Positions 15,106 through 24,323 of a DNA stretch of 24,572 bases are shown here, piece by piece. The notes beneath the pieces are model-generated. The model was not told where the DNA came from and searched no databases. It saw only the letters and a program-made list of their open reading frames with translations. The position numbers were made by a program, and so were the translations under genes. The stretch is from JAWPMV01 sp038527215 (GTDB lineage: Bacteria > Bacteroidota > Bacteroidia > J057): NCBI GenBank assembly GCA_038527215.1, contig JBCBGC010000127.1, forward strand, positions 1 to 24,572, given 5' to 3'. Positions within the stretch are counted from its first letter, which is position 1. Each line of letters begins with the position of its first letter.

Positions 15106-17475
15106 ATGAAGAGTCTGCGATTATTTTGCGCCTTCCTGCTGATTGCTGGTTTTACCAGCCAAAGCTGGGCCCAAAGTACCGATCCTCAACCCCGTATCAA
15201 TAACAACAAATTTCGTCAACTGGGACAGGAACTCCCTACCCCCAATGTCTATCGGAACGCTGCTGGCGCACCCGGACCGGAATATTGGCAGCAAAAGGCC
15301 GATTACGAAATGGACATCCGGCTGGACGATGAAAACCAGCGGATCTATGGCGAAGAGGTCATTACCTACCATAACCAGTCCCCCGATGTTCTGACTTACC
15401 TTTGGTTACAACTGGACCAAAACGTAAGAGAACAAGGCTCCGACGCTCAACTCACCCGTACTTCCTCTATGCAACAGGTCAGAAGTTTTGCTGGCTTGAA
15501 GCGTATGGGCAATGACTTTGATGGTGGATTCAAACTGGATTATGTACAGGACGTAAATGGCAAGCCCCTTCCCCATGTGGTCAACCGGACCATGATGCGG
15601 GTGGATATGCCTGCAGCCCTGAATCCAGGTCAGTCTTTTTCTTTCAAAGTAAAATGGTGGTATAATATCAATGACCGCATGAAAGTGGGGGGTCGCTCAG
15701 GGATGGAGTATTTTGAGGAGGAAGATAATTACCTCTATACCATCGCTCAGTTTTTCCCGCGCATGTGCGTCTACAATGAAGTGGAAGGCTGGCAAAACAA
15801 GCAATTCCTGGGCAGAGGCGAATTTGCCGTGCCCTTTGGCGATTATAAAGTCAAACTCACCGTACCTTCAGATCATGTTGTAGGCTCGACGGGCGTATTG
15901 CAGAATCCCAAGGCCGTCCTCTCTTCTGAACAGCGCTCTCGCTTGAAACAAGCCGCCAATTCCTCTGATCCAGTCATGATCGTTACGCAAGCGGAAGCAG
16001 AAGAAGCGGAAAAGACGAAAGTGAAGGAAACCAAAACCTGGGAATTTCACGCGGAGAATGTGCGGGATTTTGCCTTCTGCTCTTCCCGTAAATTTATCTG
16101 GGATGCCATGGGGGTAAAATTCGGCGATCGCACCGTCCTGGCCATGTCTTACTATCCGAAAGAAGGAAATCCTCTCTGGGAAAAATATTCTACCCGCGTG
16201 GTAGCCCATACCCTGGAGGTGTATTCCAAGTATACCTTTGACTATCCATATCCCGTGGCTATTTCGGTGCACACCAACCGCATCGGCATGGAGTATCCGA
16301 TGATTTGCTTTAATGGTGGACGCCCAGAAGCAGATGGCACCTATTCTGCCCGTACAAAGTATGGCATGATCGGGGTGATCATTCACGAGGTAGGCCACAA
16401 CTTCTTCCCGATGATCGTCAACTCTGATGAGCGTCAGTGGACCTGGATGGATGAAGGCTTGAATACCTTTGTACAGTACCTCACGGAGCAGGAGTGGGAA
16501 AGGGATTATCCTTCTCGTCGTGGACCAGCAGAGAAGATTGTCAGTTATATGAAAGGCGATAAAGATCGCATTTCGCCCATCATGACCAACTCTGAATCTA
16601 TTTTCCAGTTCGGAGCTAATGCGTATGCCAAACCAGCTACGGCTTTGAATATCCTTCGGGAAACCGTGCTGGGGCGTGAACTTTTTGACTATGCCTTCAA
16701 AGAATATTCTCGTCGCTGGATGTTCAAGCATCCTTCTCCCGCAGATTTCTTCCGGACCATGGAAGATGCCTCAGGTACAGACCTGGATTGGTTCTGGCGC
16801 GGATGGTTCTACACCACGGACGCAGTAGATATTTCTATTGACAATGTGGAGTGGTACCAAATCAACACCAAGAATCCTGAAATCGAGAAGCCCCTGGCCA
16901 AAGAAGCCAGTACGCCTAAGCGGGAATTCATTGGAGATACCCGTAACAAAGAGGAAATCAAGGAAACGGTTACAGAGCGTAACCCAGCTATGAAGGACTT
17001 CTACAATGAGTACGACCCTTCCAAGGTTACTTTCTTTGATCAGACCCAGTACGAAAAATACTATAACTCCCTTTCTGACGAGGAGAAAGCAATGCTCGCT
17101 TCCAGCGATCATTTTTACCAGATCAATTTCTCTAACAAAGGAGGCTTACCGATGCCGGTGATTCTGCAGTTTGTATACACAGACGGCAGCTACGAGGACA
17201 TACGGATCCCCGCAGAAATCTGGCGGATGGGCTCGGCCGACATTACCAAGGTGTTCCGCACAGAGAAGGAAATTCAGGAAATCGTCCTGGACCCTTACCG
17301 TGAGACAGCAGATATTGATACCAGCAACAACAACTGGCCTCCCAAGGCTGCGCCGAGTCGCTTTGAGTTGTTCAAGCAGCGTCGCTTTGGGCCTGGAGGC
17401 ATGAATCCGATGCAGCAGGATCGGTTGATGAAAGAGCGTATGGAGAAAAAAGAGGACGGCTCTTCTGGCAAGTAA
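15106..17475 (+). CDS. Secreted M1 family zinc metallopeptidase
   Basis: This 789-residue aminopeptidase-type protein has a signal peptide (about 1-23, ending SQSWAQ). A beta-sandwich domain follows (ADYEMDIRLDDENQRIYGEE onward). The catalytic domain has GMEYPM (394-399), in the position of the GAMEN substrate-binding motif, and zinc ligands His427, His431 (HEVGH) and Glu450 (WMDEGLN) with the exact 18-residue M1 spacing. Tyr in ANAYAKPATAL is the likely transition-state residue. The C-terminal part (from about 580) is charged and holds a beta domain; no T9SS sorting domain is seen, so it is likely periplasmic. The ATG at 15106 begins the signal peptide directly. It is divergent from the oxidoreductase gene across about 230 bp and ends in its own terminator. 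Confidence 0.93.
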   Translation: MKSLRLFCAFLLIAGFTSQSWAQSTDPQPRINNNKFRQLGQELPTPNVYRNAAGAPGPEYWQQKADYEMDIRLDDENQRIYGEEVITYHNQSPDVLTYLWLQLDQNVREQGSDAQLTRTSSMQQVRSFAGLKRMGNDFDGGFKLDYVQDVNGKPLPHVVNRTMMRVDMPAALNPGQSFSFKVKWWYNINDRMKVGGRSGMEYFEEEDNYLYTIAQFFPRMCVYNEVEGWQNKQFLGRGEFAVPFGDYKVKLTVPSDHVVGSTGVLQNPKAVLSSEQRSRLKQAANSSDPVMIVTQAEAEEAEKTKVKETKTWEFHAENVRDFAFCSSRKFIWDAMGVKFGDRTVLAMSYYPKEGNPLWEKYSTRVVAHTLEVYSKYTFDYPYPVAISVHTNRIGMEYPMICFNGGRPEADGTYSARTKYGMIGVIIHEVGHNFFPMIVNSDERQWTWMDEGLNTFVQYLTEQEWERDYPSRRGPAEKIVSYMKGDKDRISPIMTNSESIFQFGANAYAKPATALNILRETVLGRELFDYAFKEYSRRWMFKHPSPADFFRTMEDASGTDLDWFWRGWFYTTDAVDISIDNVEWYQINTKNPEIEKPLAKEASTPKREFIGDTRNKEEIKETVTERNPAMKDFYNEYDPSKVTFFDQTQYEKYYNSLSDEEKAMLASSDHFYQINFSNKGGLPMPVILQFVYTDGSYEDIRIPAEIWRMGSADITKVFRTEKEIQEIVLDPYRETADIDTSNNNWPPKAAPSRFELFKQRRFGPGGMNPMQQDRLMKERMEKKEDGSSGK

Positions 17476-17499
17476 TTACCTAGATGTGGATCTATAAAA

Positions 17500-17527
17500 A
17501 AGGCTGCCCGCATGGGCAGCCTTTTTT
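17500..17527. terminator. Bidirectional terminator between convergent genes
   Basis: A perfect 10-bp stem, AAGGCTGCCC (17500-17509) / GGGCAGCCTT (17514-17523), with loop GCAT is flanked by A and T runs on both sides. It ends the M1 peptidase transcript and also the RHS-lipoprotein transcript from the other side, overlapping the lipoprotein stop codon (17526-17528). Confidence 0.92.
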
Positions 17528-18098
17528 AGTTGGGAAGGACTTCATGATGGAGCAAGGTGTCCTTGTCTTTCCCAAATAAACATTTCAGGGTGCGTTTTCG
17601 CTTGAATAAAAGGTCGCGGGTTTGTTTGCATTGGCAGATGACCTTGATGTGATCTTTTTCCAGATGAAAAGTAAAGGATCGATCTTCCGCCAGCAAGGTA
17701 TACCCGCTATACGATTTATTCGCAGGATCGGTGAATAGTCTCGCTATTCTCTCTTTGAAGTGGTAGCCTTCCAGGCTTTCATAGGCTGGGAAGCGCTTTA
17801 GCAGCTCCTCTCGGTCCACCTTATACAGCCTTTCAAGCTGCGGGGCTTCATTTGGTCCAAAGGGATACCCCACATAGAAAAAGTTCCCATCATCCGTCAG
17901 GATCTCACATCGTCTGCCCTTCACCTTTTCCATCTTTCGGTTGTTCATTCTTCGCTGGAAGAAGGAATCCACACTCAGGGGTTCTGCCTCCGCCAGGACC
18001 TGATCCGAAAGTCGCGGGAATAAGGGAATGAATGCCATATCTTTTTCAGCCTTGCAGGAAAGTACACATATCAAAGAGAAAATAACGAGCTTTTTCAT
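17526..18098 (-). CDS. Small lipoprotein, candidate immunity protein for the RHS toxin
   Basis: I do not recognise a family. The 190-residue protein opens with MKKLVIFSLICVLSC: a lipoprotein signal peptide with lipobox VLS-Cys15, so it should be anchored in a membrane facing the periplasm. The mature part is charged and beta/alpha mixed, contains FFYVGYPFGPNEAPQLERLY, and has three further Cys (in GRRCEIL, VICQCKQ) plus one near the end (LKCLFG). Its ATG is only 2 nt after the TAG stop of the giant RHS gene, so the two are translated from one message. This is the position of immunity genes in polymorphic toxin loci. A periplasmic location would fit protection against a toxin acting in the periplasm or envelope. 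The immunity role is inference from context. Confidence 0.8.
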   Translation of the reverse strand: MKKLVIFSLICVLSCKAEKDMAFIPLFPRLSDQVLAEAEPLSVDSFFQRRMNNRKMEKVKGRRCEILTDDGNFFYVGYPFGPNEAPQLERLYKVDREELLKRFPAYESLEGYHFKERIARLFTDPANKSYSGYTLLAEDRSFTFHLEKDHIKVICQCKQTRDLLFKRKRTLKCLFGKDKDTLLHHEVLPN

Positions 18099-18100
18099 GT

Positions 18101-21100
18101 CTAGTTTGATCTAATCTGGACCAGGTAGGGGCTTGAGTAAATCCCAAATTGTCTGGCCAGAATGGAACCGTGTAGTAAATAAGGATGCACACCAATGTTG
18201 GGAATACCGACCAGCCATAGCGCCCTGGAAGTATAGGAAACACAGCTATGTCCACACGCCACATACTTGAGCGGTCCGCCAAAGATATTTTTCCCATTAG
18301 CGATGTTGTCCGTGATCTTCTGGAGAATCCCTTTGTTCACATTATGGATAGGCGTTTTCCATCCAAGCCCATCGTCTACATGATTCCTCCATTGTACGCC
18401 ATCCACTTTTTTGAAGAGGTTTTTGATCTTTTTAAAGAGCGGTTGACTGCCGTCGAAATATCCAACTGCCGGTCCTACAGATACATTGACACCCTCTCCC
18501 TCATTGACGACTGCGGAATGACTGATAGCATCTTTCTTTTCAGAAATCAGCTCTACATTGGTGCCATTAAATCCGGCAATGATATCTGAGAGATTGGCCA
18601 TACCACCGAAGGCATAACCGAGGTCTTCATACCACTTATTCCCCTTCTTACCGAGATAATTGAACGCTGTTCCCTGGCTACTGAAACTCAACGAGGCTAC
18701 CCCAAAGCTGATCATAAAAGGAATTTCCACCCCGCCAATATCTCCCAGGAAAGTAAAGCCCATGGAGCTGACAATGGAGGCACTCATGATGCCCAGGGTA
18801 TTGGAAAATGCTACCCCACTACCTGCTACAGCGGCTCCCACATGTCCGGCTAAGCCTCCAATGATGGCTCCGGCTGTCATATAGCCCGCGTAGGCCCAGA
18901 ACCCTTCTGCTCCGGCTGCCTTGGCAATTTGGTGACCTGCATAGGCCCCAAAAGCTGCCCCGATGATAATCGGAATCCAGGCAATTTCTCCACTGGGATC
19001 GGTATACTTCAGCGGGTTGTTGAACGCATAGCTATACCGGTTGTAGTTCTGAGAGAAATAGGGGTCCTGGACAAAATTGTCCGTGCTCAGCATACGGCCA
19101 TTGAGCGGATCGTACATCCGGCCGTTCATATTGATCAGCGCGACTTCATCCAAATGCTCATGTCCGGTAAATCCGCGGTACAACCAGTCAGGCGTACTGC
19201 CGACATTGCTGTAGGTCCAGGCACTGGCGTTTCTTCTTCTCCCCCAGGGATCAAAGTTTTGCTCGGTCACGACTGAGCCAGAGGCATTGGTTACCGTCAA
19301 AATGGAACCCAGGTAGTCTTTGTAGGTGTAGTAGTAGGTATAGCTCCCTCCTTGCTTCACCACAATCGCGGCCAGACCGTCGCCTCCCTGGATGTAATGA
19401 ATTTCCCGGGTAGTACCTTGCTGGACATCTTTTTCATAATCCCCCACGTAAATCCGTTCTCCGAGCAAGCCAGAAGAAGTATGGGTTTTTTCCATTTTTC
19501 TTCTTTGTCCATCTCCCCCATATTCCAGGTCAAAATCAAGGCTACCCTCAGAAATGTTCTCTGGTTGATGGAAGGAAGTATAGGTAACGTCTTGCTGGGT
19601 ATGGCTGATGGGACCGGACGCATCACAAATCTTGGTCAAGGCATTGATCTTTTGGCTATGGTAGCTATAAGTTCCCAGCCCAGTTTTAGATTCGATGTTT
19701 CCATTGCTGCCATAGTTAATCGTATTGGAAGCCTGTCCGGACACCTGCCATCTGGTCAGACGGTTTAGGTTGTCATACTGGAAGGTTTCAAAACGACCTT
19801 TTTGGGCATCATATCGCCAGTTCAAGTTGCCAGACTGAAGGTTATAATTGAACTGCAAGTCCTGAACATTTCCTCCCTGAATCCGGGTAGGCATGCCTAG
19901 TGCGTTATAGGTTTTATTGGTGGTCTTCCCATCGCCCATGTAATAGGCTGTAGGCTGCTCAAAGTCATTGACTCCCAAAGCCTGATAAATGGTAACGTTG
20001 CCGGTCAGGCTTTTCACCCGGTGCAGGTATCCATTGCTGGTATAGGTCCGCTGTACCCCAAATCCAGAGGGATAAATCACACTGGCCAGCCGTCCCTGCC
20101 CATCATATCCATAGGAAGTATTGAAGTTGGTTCCATCAATGTTTTCCTTCTTGAGGGTAATCTGGCCTAACTGATTGTAGCTATATTCTTCGGTGTACCC
20201 ATTGTAGTTGGTGATCTTCTTGATATTGCCTTCCCCTTGGCTGCCATTGCCCACATACTGGTAAGAAATGGTGCCCTCTGGCTGAGACTTAGTCTGCACC
20301 CGGCCAAGCAGGTCATAGGTGATCTGGGTTTGAGCACCATTGGCATCGGTCTGCTGAATCAGCTCACCAAAGGAATTATAGCCGTAGGTGGTGGTCCCGC
20401 TATTCTTCTCCACCAATTGGGTTTGGTTGCCATAGATATCAAAGGCCATAGAGGCCACCTCGAGTCCATTTAACTTGACTTTGGTCTTGCGTCCGAAGCT
20501 GTCGTAGGTATAATCCAGGGTTCCGCCATTGTCTACCGAGCTTAATACTTTCTCGGTGGGATCCATGGTTTTGGCAGTCACTTGTCCCGCAGGGTTGGTG
20601 GTGGTTACCGTCAGGTCTCCTCCCGTATAGGCATAACTGTATTGGGTATTCCCGAAGTTGTCCGATACGGAGGTAGGCCGGTTGTATACGTCATAGGTAT
20701 GGGTCGAAACGATCGCCGAACCTGAAGAGAAAGGTAAGGTGGTGGTCCGGACATTTCCCCGAGCGTCGTAGGAAGTAACGGTTTTGATCCACTGGTTGGA
20801 ATAGCCTCTTTTTTGAGACAATCTTTCCCGGTTGAAAATGTCGTACCAAACCCGCTCTTCAGCCACGCCTGGGGAGGTGGTTTTGCTATAGTAAACGGAG
20901 TTGTCTACACTGGTCATACTGGATCCGTTGCCGGACTTGATGTCCCAATGCAGGCTCATCAGCTGGGTATTCCCCAGGTAATCCTGAGAAGAAGCCAAGC
21001 GGCCAAATTCATCATAGGCATTGGTCCGGGTCTGCCCATCGACGGAAGTCATGGTCAGTTTGGTGCCCCATTTCGGATCGTAGGTAAAACTCTCACTCTG

Positions 21101-24100
21101 CCCGTAATCGGCTGACAGCTGAGTGATAAAGCGTCTCTTGGCATCAAAGGAAAAATTGGTTTCGCGGGTAGCGACCCCTGAGGCAGAAACCTTCATTTTG
21201 GTTACCACGCCATAGGTGGGATCTACCGTCAGGTAGGTATTCACCGCTTTGGGCAGACCATAGTTGGCAATCCGTTGGATCACCGCGCCTTTGCTATTGT
21301 AATACTTGGCGTCAATTTCCGTGAGGGCGGGAGAGCCGCTGCGGTTTTTTGTTACCTGGGTCCTCCACAGTTTGGCAGGCAGCCAGGTCCCATTGGCGGT
21401 GTAACTGTACTGGGTAGTGGTGACCTCCAGGCCATTGTCCACGTTTTCGACCTCCTCGGTTACATTTCCGTTGGTATCATAGGAATAGCTTCGAGTCGCT
21501 GAAACCCCTGAAATGTGGTCAGTACTGACGGAGCTCCCGAGTCTGGGCCAAATTCGCTTGTTCCCAAAATGATGGATGGTGTTGGTGAAATTTTCTTCAC
21601 TTACCAGGGAATTGTTGCTGCTGAGTCGAACCGTGTTTTTCTTGACCTGAGGCACATAATAGGTGGTATTCACCTCAAATTCGGTGGTTTTTTCAAAGCC
21701 ACTCACATTGTTTGCGGCAGTAACCTTATCAAACCCCATGAAGCCTTTTCCCTGACGATGGAGTTTGGCTCCTTCATAGGAATAGCTGGTCACGTCCGAA
21801 CCGCTCAGGCCATCTGAAGTAGTGGCCGAGGAAACACAAAAGATAGGGAGCTGAATGTCATACAATGGGTATGTGCTACCCGCGCCTTTGGTATAAAATG
21901 ACCCGCCCTCTGTCAGTCTTTTGTAATTGACTTCGGTAGTCATGTTGAAGCCATTGGCTACCTTATGCAAGAGGTGATTGGTGCCGTCCTTATCGAAGTA
22001 CAGGATGTTGTAAAAGGCATTTCCGGCTCCTTCTATGGCGATATTATGTTTGCCATCCCCGTTAAAGTCTCCTACCAGGGCTTTTTCGATATGAGAATTG
22101 CTGGTAAAAGTGTGAGACTGGTGCCAAAAATCCCCGGAATTGAGGCTTTGTCCTTTTCCAAAATAAACATTGACCAGGTCAGGCGTACCATCCCGCAGGT
22201 GTACCACATCAGACTTGCCATCGCCATTCACATCAGCAATGATGATTTGCTGGGTGGTGTCATCGGGGTTCATGGGATAAGCCGTAGGGAAATTCTCCTG
22301 ATGGAAGGTCTTTCCATCCGAATAGGCCACCTTATAGGTCCAGGCGCTGGTTCCCGTACGGGTCAGTACGTCTGATTTGCCATCCCCATTAAAATCACCG
22401 ACAAAAATGTCATTCCCCGGGTTGCCATTCCCACTCTGGATCGGGTACCCTCCGCCATAAATCTGCTGGGCATGCCAGTTGCCGTTGCTTTGTTCATAGA
22501 AAGTGTAAATCTTGGTCCAGCCCCAGCTGGTAACCATGAGGTCCTGCTTCCCATCTCCGTTAAAGTCCAAAGGAGCCACATGCTCAGCGGTGGCGAAAAT
22601 TGAACCAGGATAGTTGGAATTGGGAGCGCCCTGCACCGTAACCTCTTCATTTGACTCACCAGAGCCAGGAGAGGAGAAAAATACCTTATAGCCGGTCCCA
22701 TTACTGAGCACGGTTACATAATCAGCTCGCCCATCACCGTTGAAATCCCCGGGGAAGAAATAATTTCCTCCTGGAAAAATAATGTTGAAGGGAGCGGAGG
22801 TACTGTAGGTCACTGGCGTATAAGCCGACAGGTTCGCATTCGGGTAATAAATTTTCACCTCCTTCATGCGGTTGTAATTCCCGTCGTAGGCTTTATCAAT
22901 CAACAGAATGTCGTCCCGTCCATTGCCGTTAAAGTCCTTGGCGAGGAAGGATTGGTAGTGGGGAATCTCCTCGTCGTTGACGATCTCATACTTGGTGGGA
23001 GGCAGGTTTACGGTAGTGGTCCCCACAAAGCTGCCCATTCCGGAATTTTTGCGATGAACCCTAAAGGAAGTGTGGTATCGGAAACCGTTGGAGGTGGAAT
23101 AATTTGCCGCCAGCAGGTCGGTATGACCATCCCCATTAAAGTCTCCGGAAAATACATCTTTGTTAAACCAGGGATAAAAGTTGGTAGTGATGTCCTGGAA
23201 TGCCGTAGGATCATCTCCGTATTTAAAGATGGTAGCATTCAACTCTGTCCCATCGGCACCGGATTCGGTAATGGTCGTCAAGTAGGAATAGAGGTTGTCA
23301 AAGCCGTACTCAAACTCATACTTTTTCATGAGCTGGTTTCCTTCGGCGGTAACCTCAATTTTTTCCAATAAGTGCCGCTGGTCTACGTAGCTTCCCCATT
23401 GGTAAAGGCGGTTGTCATCCTGACGTAGGTCCCAAAAGAACTTAATCTTGTTGTAGGGGGCCATACCCGCTGCCGAATTCCCCGTGTATTTGATTTCTTT
23501 AATTCGGGTTTCAGTGTAGGTGGTTTCGTATAAAAATTCGATATAATTCCCATACTGGTCGGAGACTTTATTCAGAAACCAAATCATGCCCGTGGAACCG
23601 CCTTGCACATTCCGCTGGGCATAATAGGATTTTCCATACTCCATCTTGATGCCATCCCGGGTGGTAACTTCGAACCAATCAGGTCCGTTACCGGAAACCC
23701 CTTTGGAAACCACTTTGGAAAAGGTCTCATTTTCGGTGCGATACACGGTATTGTTATGTCCATTCGCGCCGCTTACTGGAATCAAGTGATTTCCATCCAG
23801 GGTGAAATGATCATAATTATCAAAAAGGACTTGTCGTACCTTTCCATCCCGGTAGAAATCGTTCCCGGCGCGGGTAATGGCAGATAAGCCGCCCAGGTCC
23901 CATCCTCGGCCCAGGGGTCCGTTGGTGCCCTGGCTGTTGTAAATCAGGGAAATATCGGGCATGAGGTTACGCGTTCCGGGAGGTGCCTGGATGGGCACAG
24001 CATAGGAGGCGGCTCCATTCAAATTCACCTTAAATTCGCCTGGCGTAACCCGGACAGGGAGATTGGTGTTAATGCTTCGGTTGTTAAAGGAGGAATTGTT

Positions 24101-24274
24101 GAATAAGGGTCCATAATTGATACTATGGATGGTGGCCACCTCCTTAGGGGCCAGGATTTTATAGGGTTTGGGGGTTGGATTTTCTGCCAACAACCCATTA
24201 TAACTTACCAGGAGACAGCATAGCGCCACCCAGCAACGGCGGAGCATTCCGCCGAGAGAGATTTTAGCATTCAT
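18101..24274 (-). CDS. Giant SpvB / FG-GAP / RHS protein, candidate polymorphic toxin
   Basis: This is a 2057-residue exported protein. It has a signal peptide (about 1-30, ending NGLLA), then an SpvB-type N-terminal domain (about 78-140: GEFKVNLNGAASYAVPIQAP, ISLIYNSQG, GRGWDLGG). Seven FG-GAP/VCBS repeats with D-(F/V)-NG-(D/N)-G begin near residues 378, 447, 510, 570, 627, 681 and 736. A long series of YD/RHS repeats such as YTYDSFGRKTKV and GYNSFGELIQQTDANG follows. The RHS-associated core is at 1645-1763 (DYLGSILTVTN, FTGHEHLDEVALINMNGRMY, NPLKYTDPSGE). The variable C-terminal 294 residues are the candidate toxin. The layout resembles TcB and TcC of Tc toxins fused in one chain, where RHS repeats form a shell around the C-terminal domain. 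It follows a T9SS-sorted protein gene by 49 bp and precedes the lipoprotein gene by 2 nt. Domain calls are secure; the toxic role is inferred. Confidence 0.95.
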   Translation of the reverse strand: MNAKISLGGMLRRCWVALCCLLVSYNGLLAENPTPKPYKILAPKEVATIHSINYGPLFNNSSFNNRSINTNLPVRVTPGEFKVNLNGAASYAVPIQAPPGTRNLMPDISLIYNSQGTNGPLGRGWDLGGLSAITRAGNDFYRDGKVRQVLFDNYDHFTLDGNHLIPVSGANGHNNTVYRTENETFSKVVSKGVSGNGPDWFEVTTRDGIKMEYGKSYYAQRNVQGGSTGMIWFLNKVSDQYGNYIEFLYETTYTETRIKEIKYTGNSAAGMAPYNKIKFFWDLRQDDNRLYQWGSYVDQRHLLEKIEVTAEGNQLMKKYEFEYGFDNLYSYLTTITESGADGTELNATIFKYGDDPTAFQDITTNFYPWFNKDVFSGDFNGDGHTDLLAANYSTSNGFRYHTSFRVHRKNSGMGSFVGTTTVNLPPTKYEIVNDEEIPHYQSFLAKDFNGNGRDDILLIDKAYDGNYNRMKEVKIYYPNANLSAYTPVTYSTSAPFNIIFPGGNYFFPGDFNGDGRADYVTVLSNGTGYKVFFSSPGSGESNEEVTVQGAPNSNYPGSIFATAEHVAPLDFNGDGKQDLMVTSWGWTKIYTFYEQSNGNWHAQQIYGGGYPIQSGNGNPGNDIFVGDFNGDGKSDVLTRTGTSAWTYKVAYSDGKTFHQENFPTAYPMNPDDTTQQIIIADVNGDGKSDVVHLRDGTPDLVNVYFGKGQSLNSGDFWHQSHTFTSNSHIEKALVGDFNGDGKHNIAIEGAGNAFYNILYFDKDGTNHLLHKVANGFNMTTEVNYKRLTEGGSFYTKGAGSTYPLYDIQLPIFCVSSATTSDGLSGSDVTSYSYEGAKLHRQGKGFMGFDKVTAANNVSGFEKTTEFEVNTTYYVPQVKKNTVRLSSNNSLVSEENFTNTIHHFGNKRIWPRLGSSVSTDHISGVSATRSYSYDTNGNVTEEVENVDNGLEVTTTQYSYTANGTWLPAKLWRTQVTKNRSGSPALTEIDAKYYNSKGAVIQRIANYGLPKAVNTYLTVDPTYGVVTKMKVSASGVATRETNFSFDAKRRFITQLSADYGQSESFTYDPKWGTKLTMTSVDGQTRTNAYDEFGRLASSQDYLGNTQLMSLHWDIKSGNGSSMTSVDNSVYYSKTTSPGVAEERVWYDIFNRERLSQKRGYSNQWIKTVTSYDARGNVRTTTLPFSSGSAIVSTHTYDVYNRPTSVSDNFGNTQYSYAYTGGDLTVTTTNPAGQVTAKTMDPTEKVLSSVDNGGTLDYTYDSFGRKTKVKLNGLEVASMAFDIYGNQTQLVEKNSGTTTYGYNSFGELIQQTDANGAQTQITYDLLGRVQTKSQPEGTISYQYVGNGSQGEGNIKKITNYNGYTEEYSYNQLGQITLKKENIDGTNFNTSYGYDGQGRLASVIYPSGFGVQRTYTSNGYLHRVKSLTGNVTIYQALGVNDFEQPTAYYMGDGKTTNKTYNALGMPTRIQGGNVQDLQFNYNLQSGNLNWRYDAQKGRFETFQYDNLNRLTRWQVSGQASNTINYGSNGNIESKTGLGTYSYHSQKINALTKICDASGPISHTQQDVTYTSFHQPENISEGSLDFDLEYGGDGQRRKMEKTHTSSGLLGERIYVGDYEKDVQQGTTREIHYIQGGDGLAAIVVKQGGSYTYYYTYKDYLGSILTVTNASGSVVTEQNFDPWGRRRNASAWTYSNVGSTPDWLYRGFTGHEHLDEVALINMNGRMYDPLNGRMLSTDNFVQDPYFSQNYNRYSYAFNNPLKYTDPSGEIAWIPIIIGAAFGAYAGHQIAKAAGAEGFWAYAGYMTAGAIIGGLAGHVGAAVAGSGVAFSNTLGIMSASIVSSMGFTFLGDIGGVEIPFMISFGVASLSFSSQGTAFNYLGKKGNKWYEDLGYAFGGMANLSDIIAGFNGTNVELISEKKDAISHSAVVNEGEGVNVSVGPAVGYFDGSQPLFKKIKNLFKKVDGVQWRNHVDDGLGWKTPIHNVNKGILQKITDNIANGKNIFGGPLKYVACGHSCVSYTSRALWLVGIPNIGVHPYLLHGSILARQFGIYSSPYLVQIRSN
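18104..18985 (-). other. Variable C-terminal domain of the RHS protein (candidate toxin)
   Basis: Residues 1764-2057 follow DPSGE. The first 100 are Gly/Ala-rich and hydrophobic (AWIPIIIGAAFGAYAGHQIA, AGAIIGGLAGHVGAAVAGSG), as often seen between RHS core and effector. A linker with basic KKIKNLFKKVDG follows. The last 90 residues hold a compact Cys/His domain: KYVACGHSCVSYTSRALWLV then HPYLLHGSILARQFGIYSSP. Cys2007, His2009, Cys2011, His2030 and His2035 are candidate functional residues. The Cys-then-TSRAL helix recalls the Cys helix of permuted NlpC/P60-like enzymes, but this is only a resemblance. Asp1737 and Asp1759 are candidates for the RHS-core self-cleavage aspartates. Confidence 0.6.
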
Positions 24275-24294
24275 GATTGTGTAGTGATGTTTCT

Positions 24295-24308
24295 AAAAAA
24301 AAGGGGGG
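24295..24308. repeat. A8-G6 homopolymer pair upstream of the RHS gene
   Basis: Eight A (24295-24302) followed by six G (24303-24308) on the plus strand lie 21 bp ahead of the RHS start codon, in the 49-bp gap after the T9SS gene. On the message they read C6-U8. They could be a weak terminator tail or a slippage-prone tract; no stem of note precedes them. Confidence 0.6.
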
Positions 24309-24323
24309 TAAGATAGGGAGGGG

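Noticed and set aside
15868..16731. Long minus-strand open frame (287 codons) inside the M1 peptidase gene
   Set aside because: The plus-strand frame carries the full HEVGH/WMDEG zinc site and family sequence. The opposite frame has no recognisable domain and is a shadow.
18160..18290. Naming the RHS C-terminal domain as an NlpC/P60 peptidase
   Set aside because: The Cys helix is suggestive, but no matching upstream His motif or full fold pattern can be traced by eye, so the domain is left unnamed.
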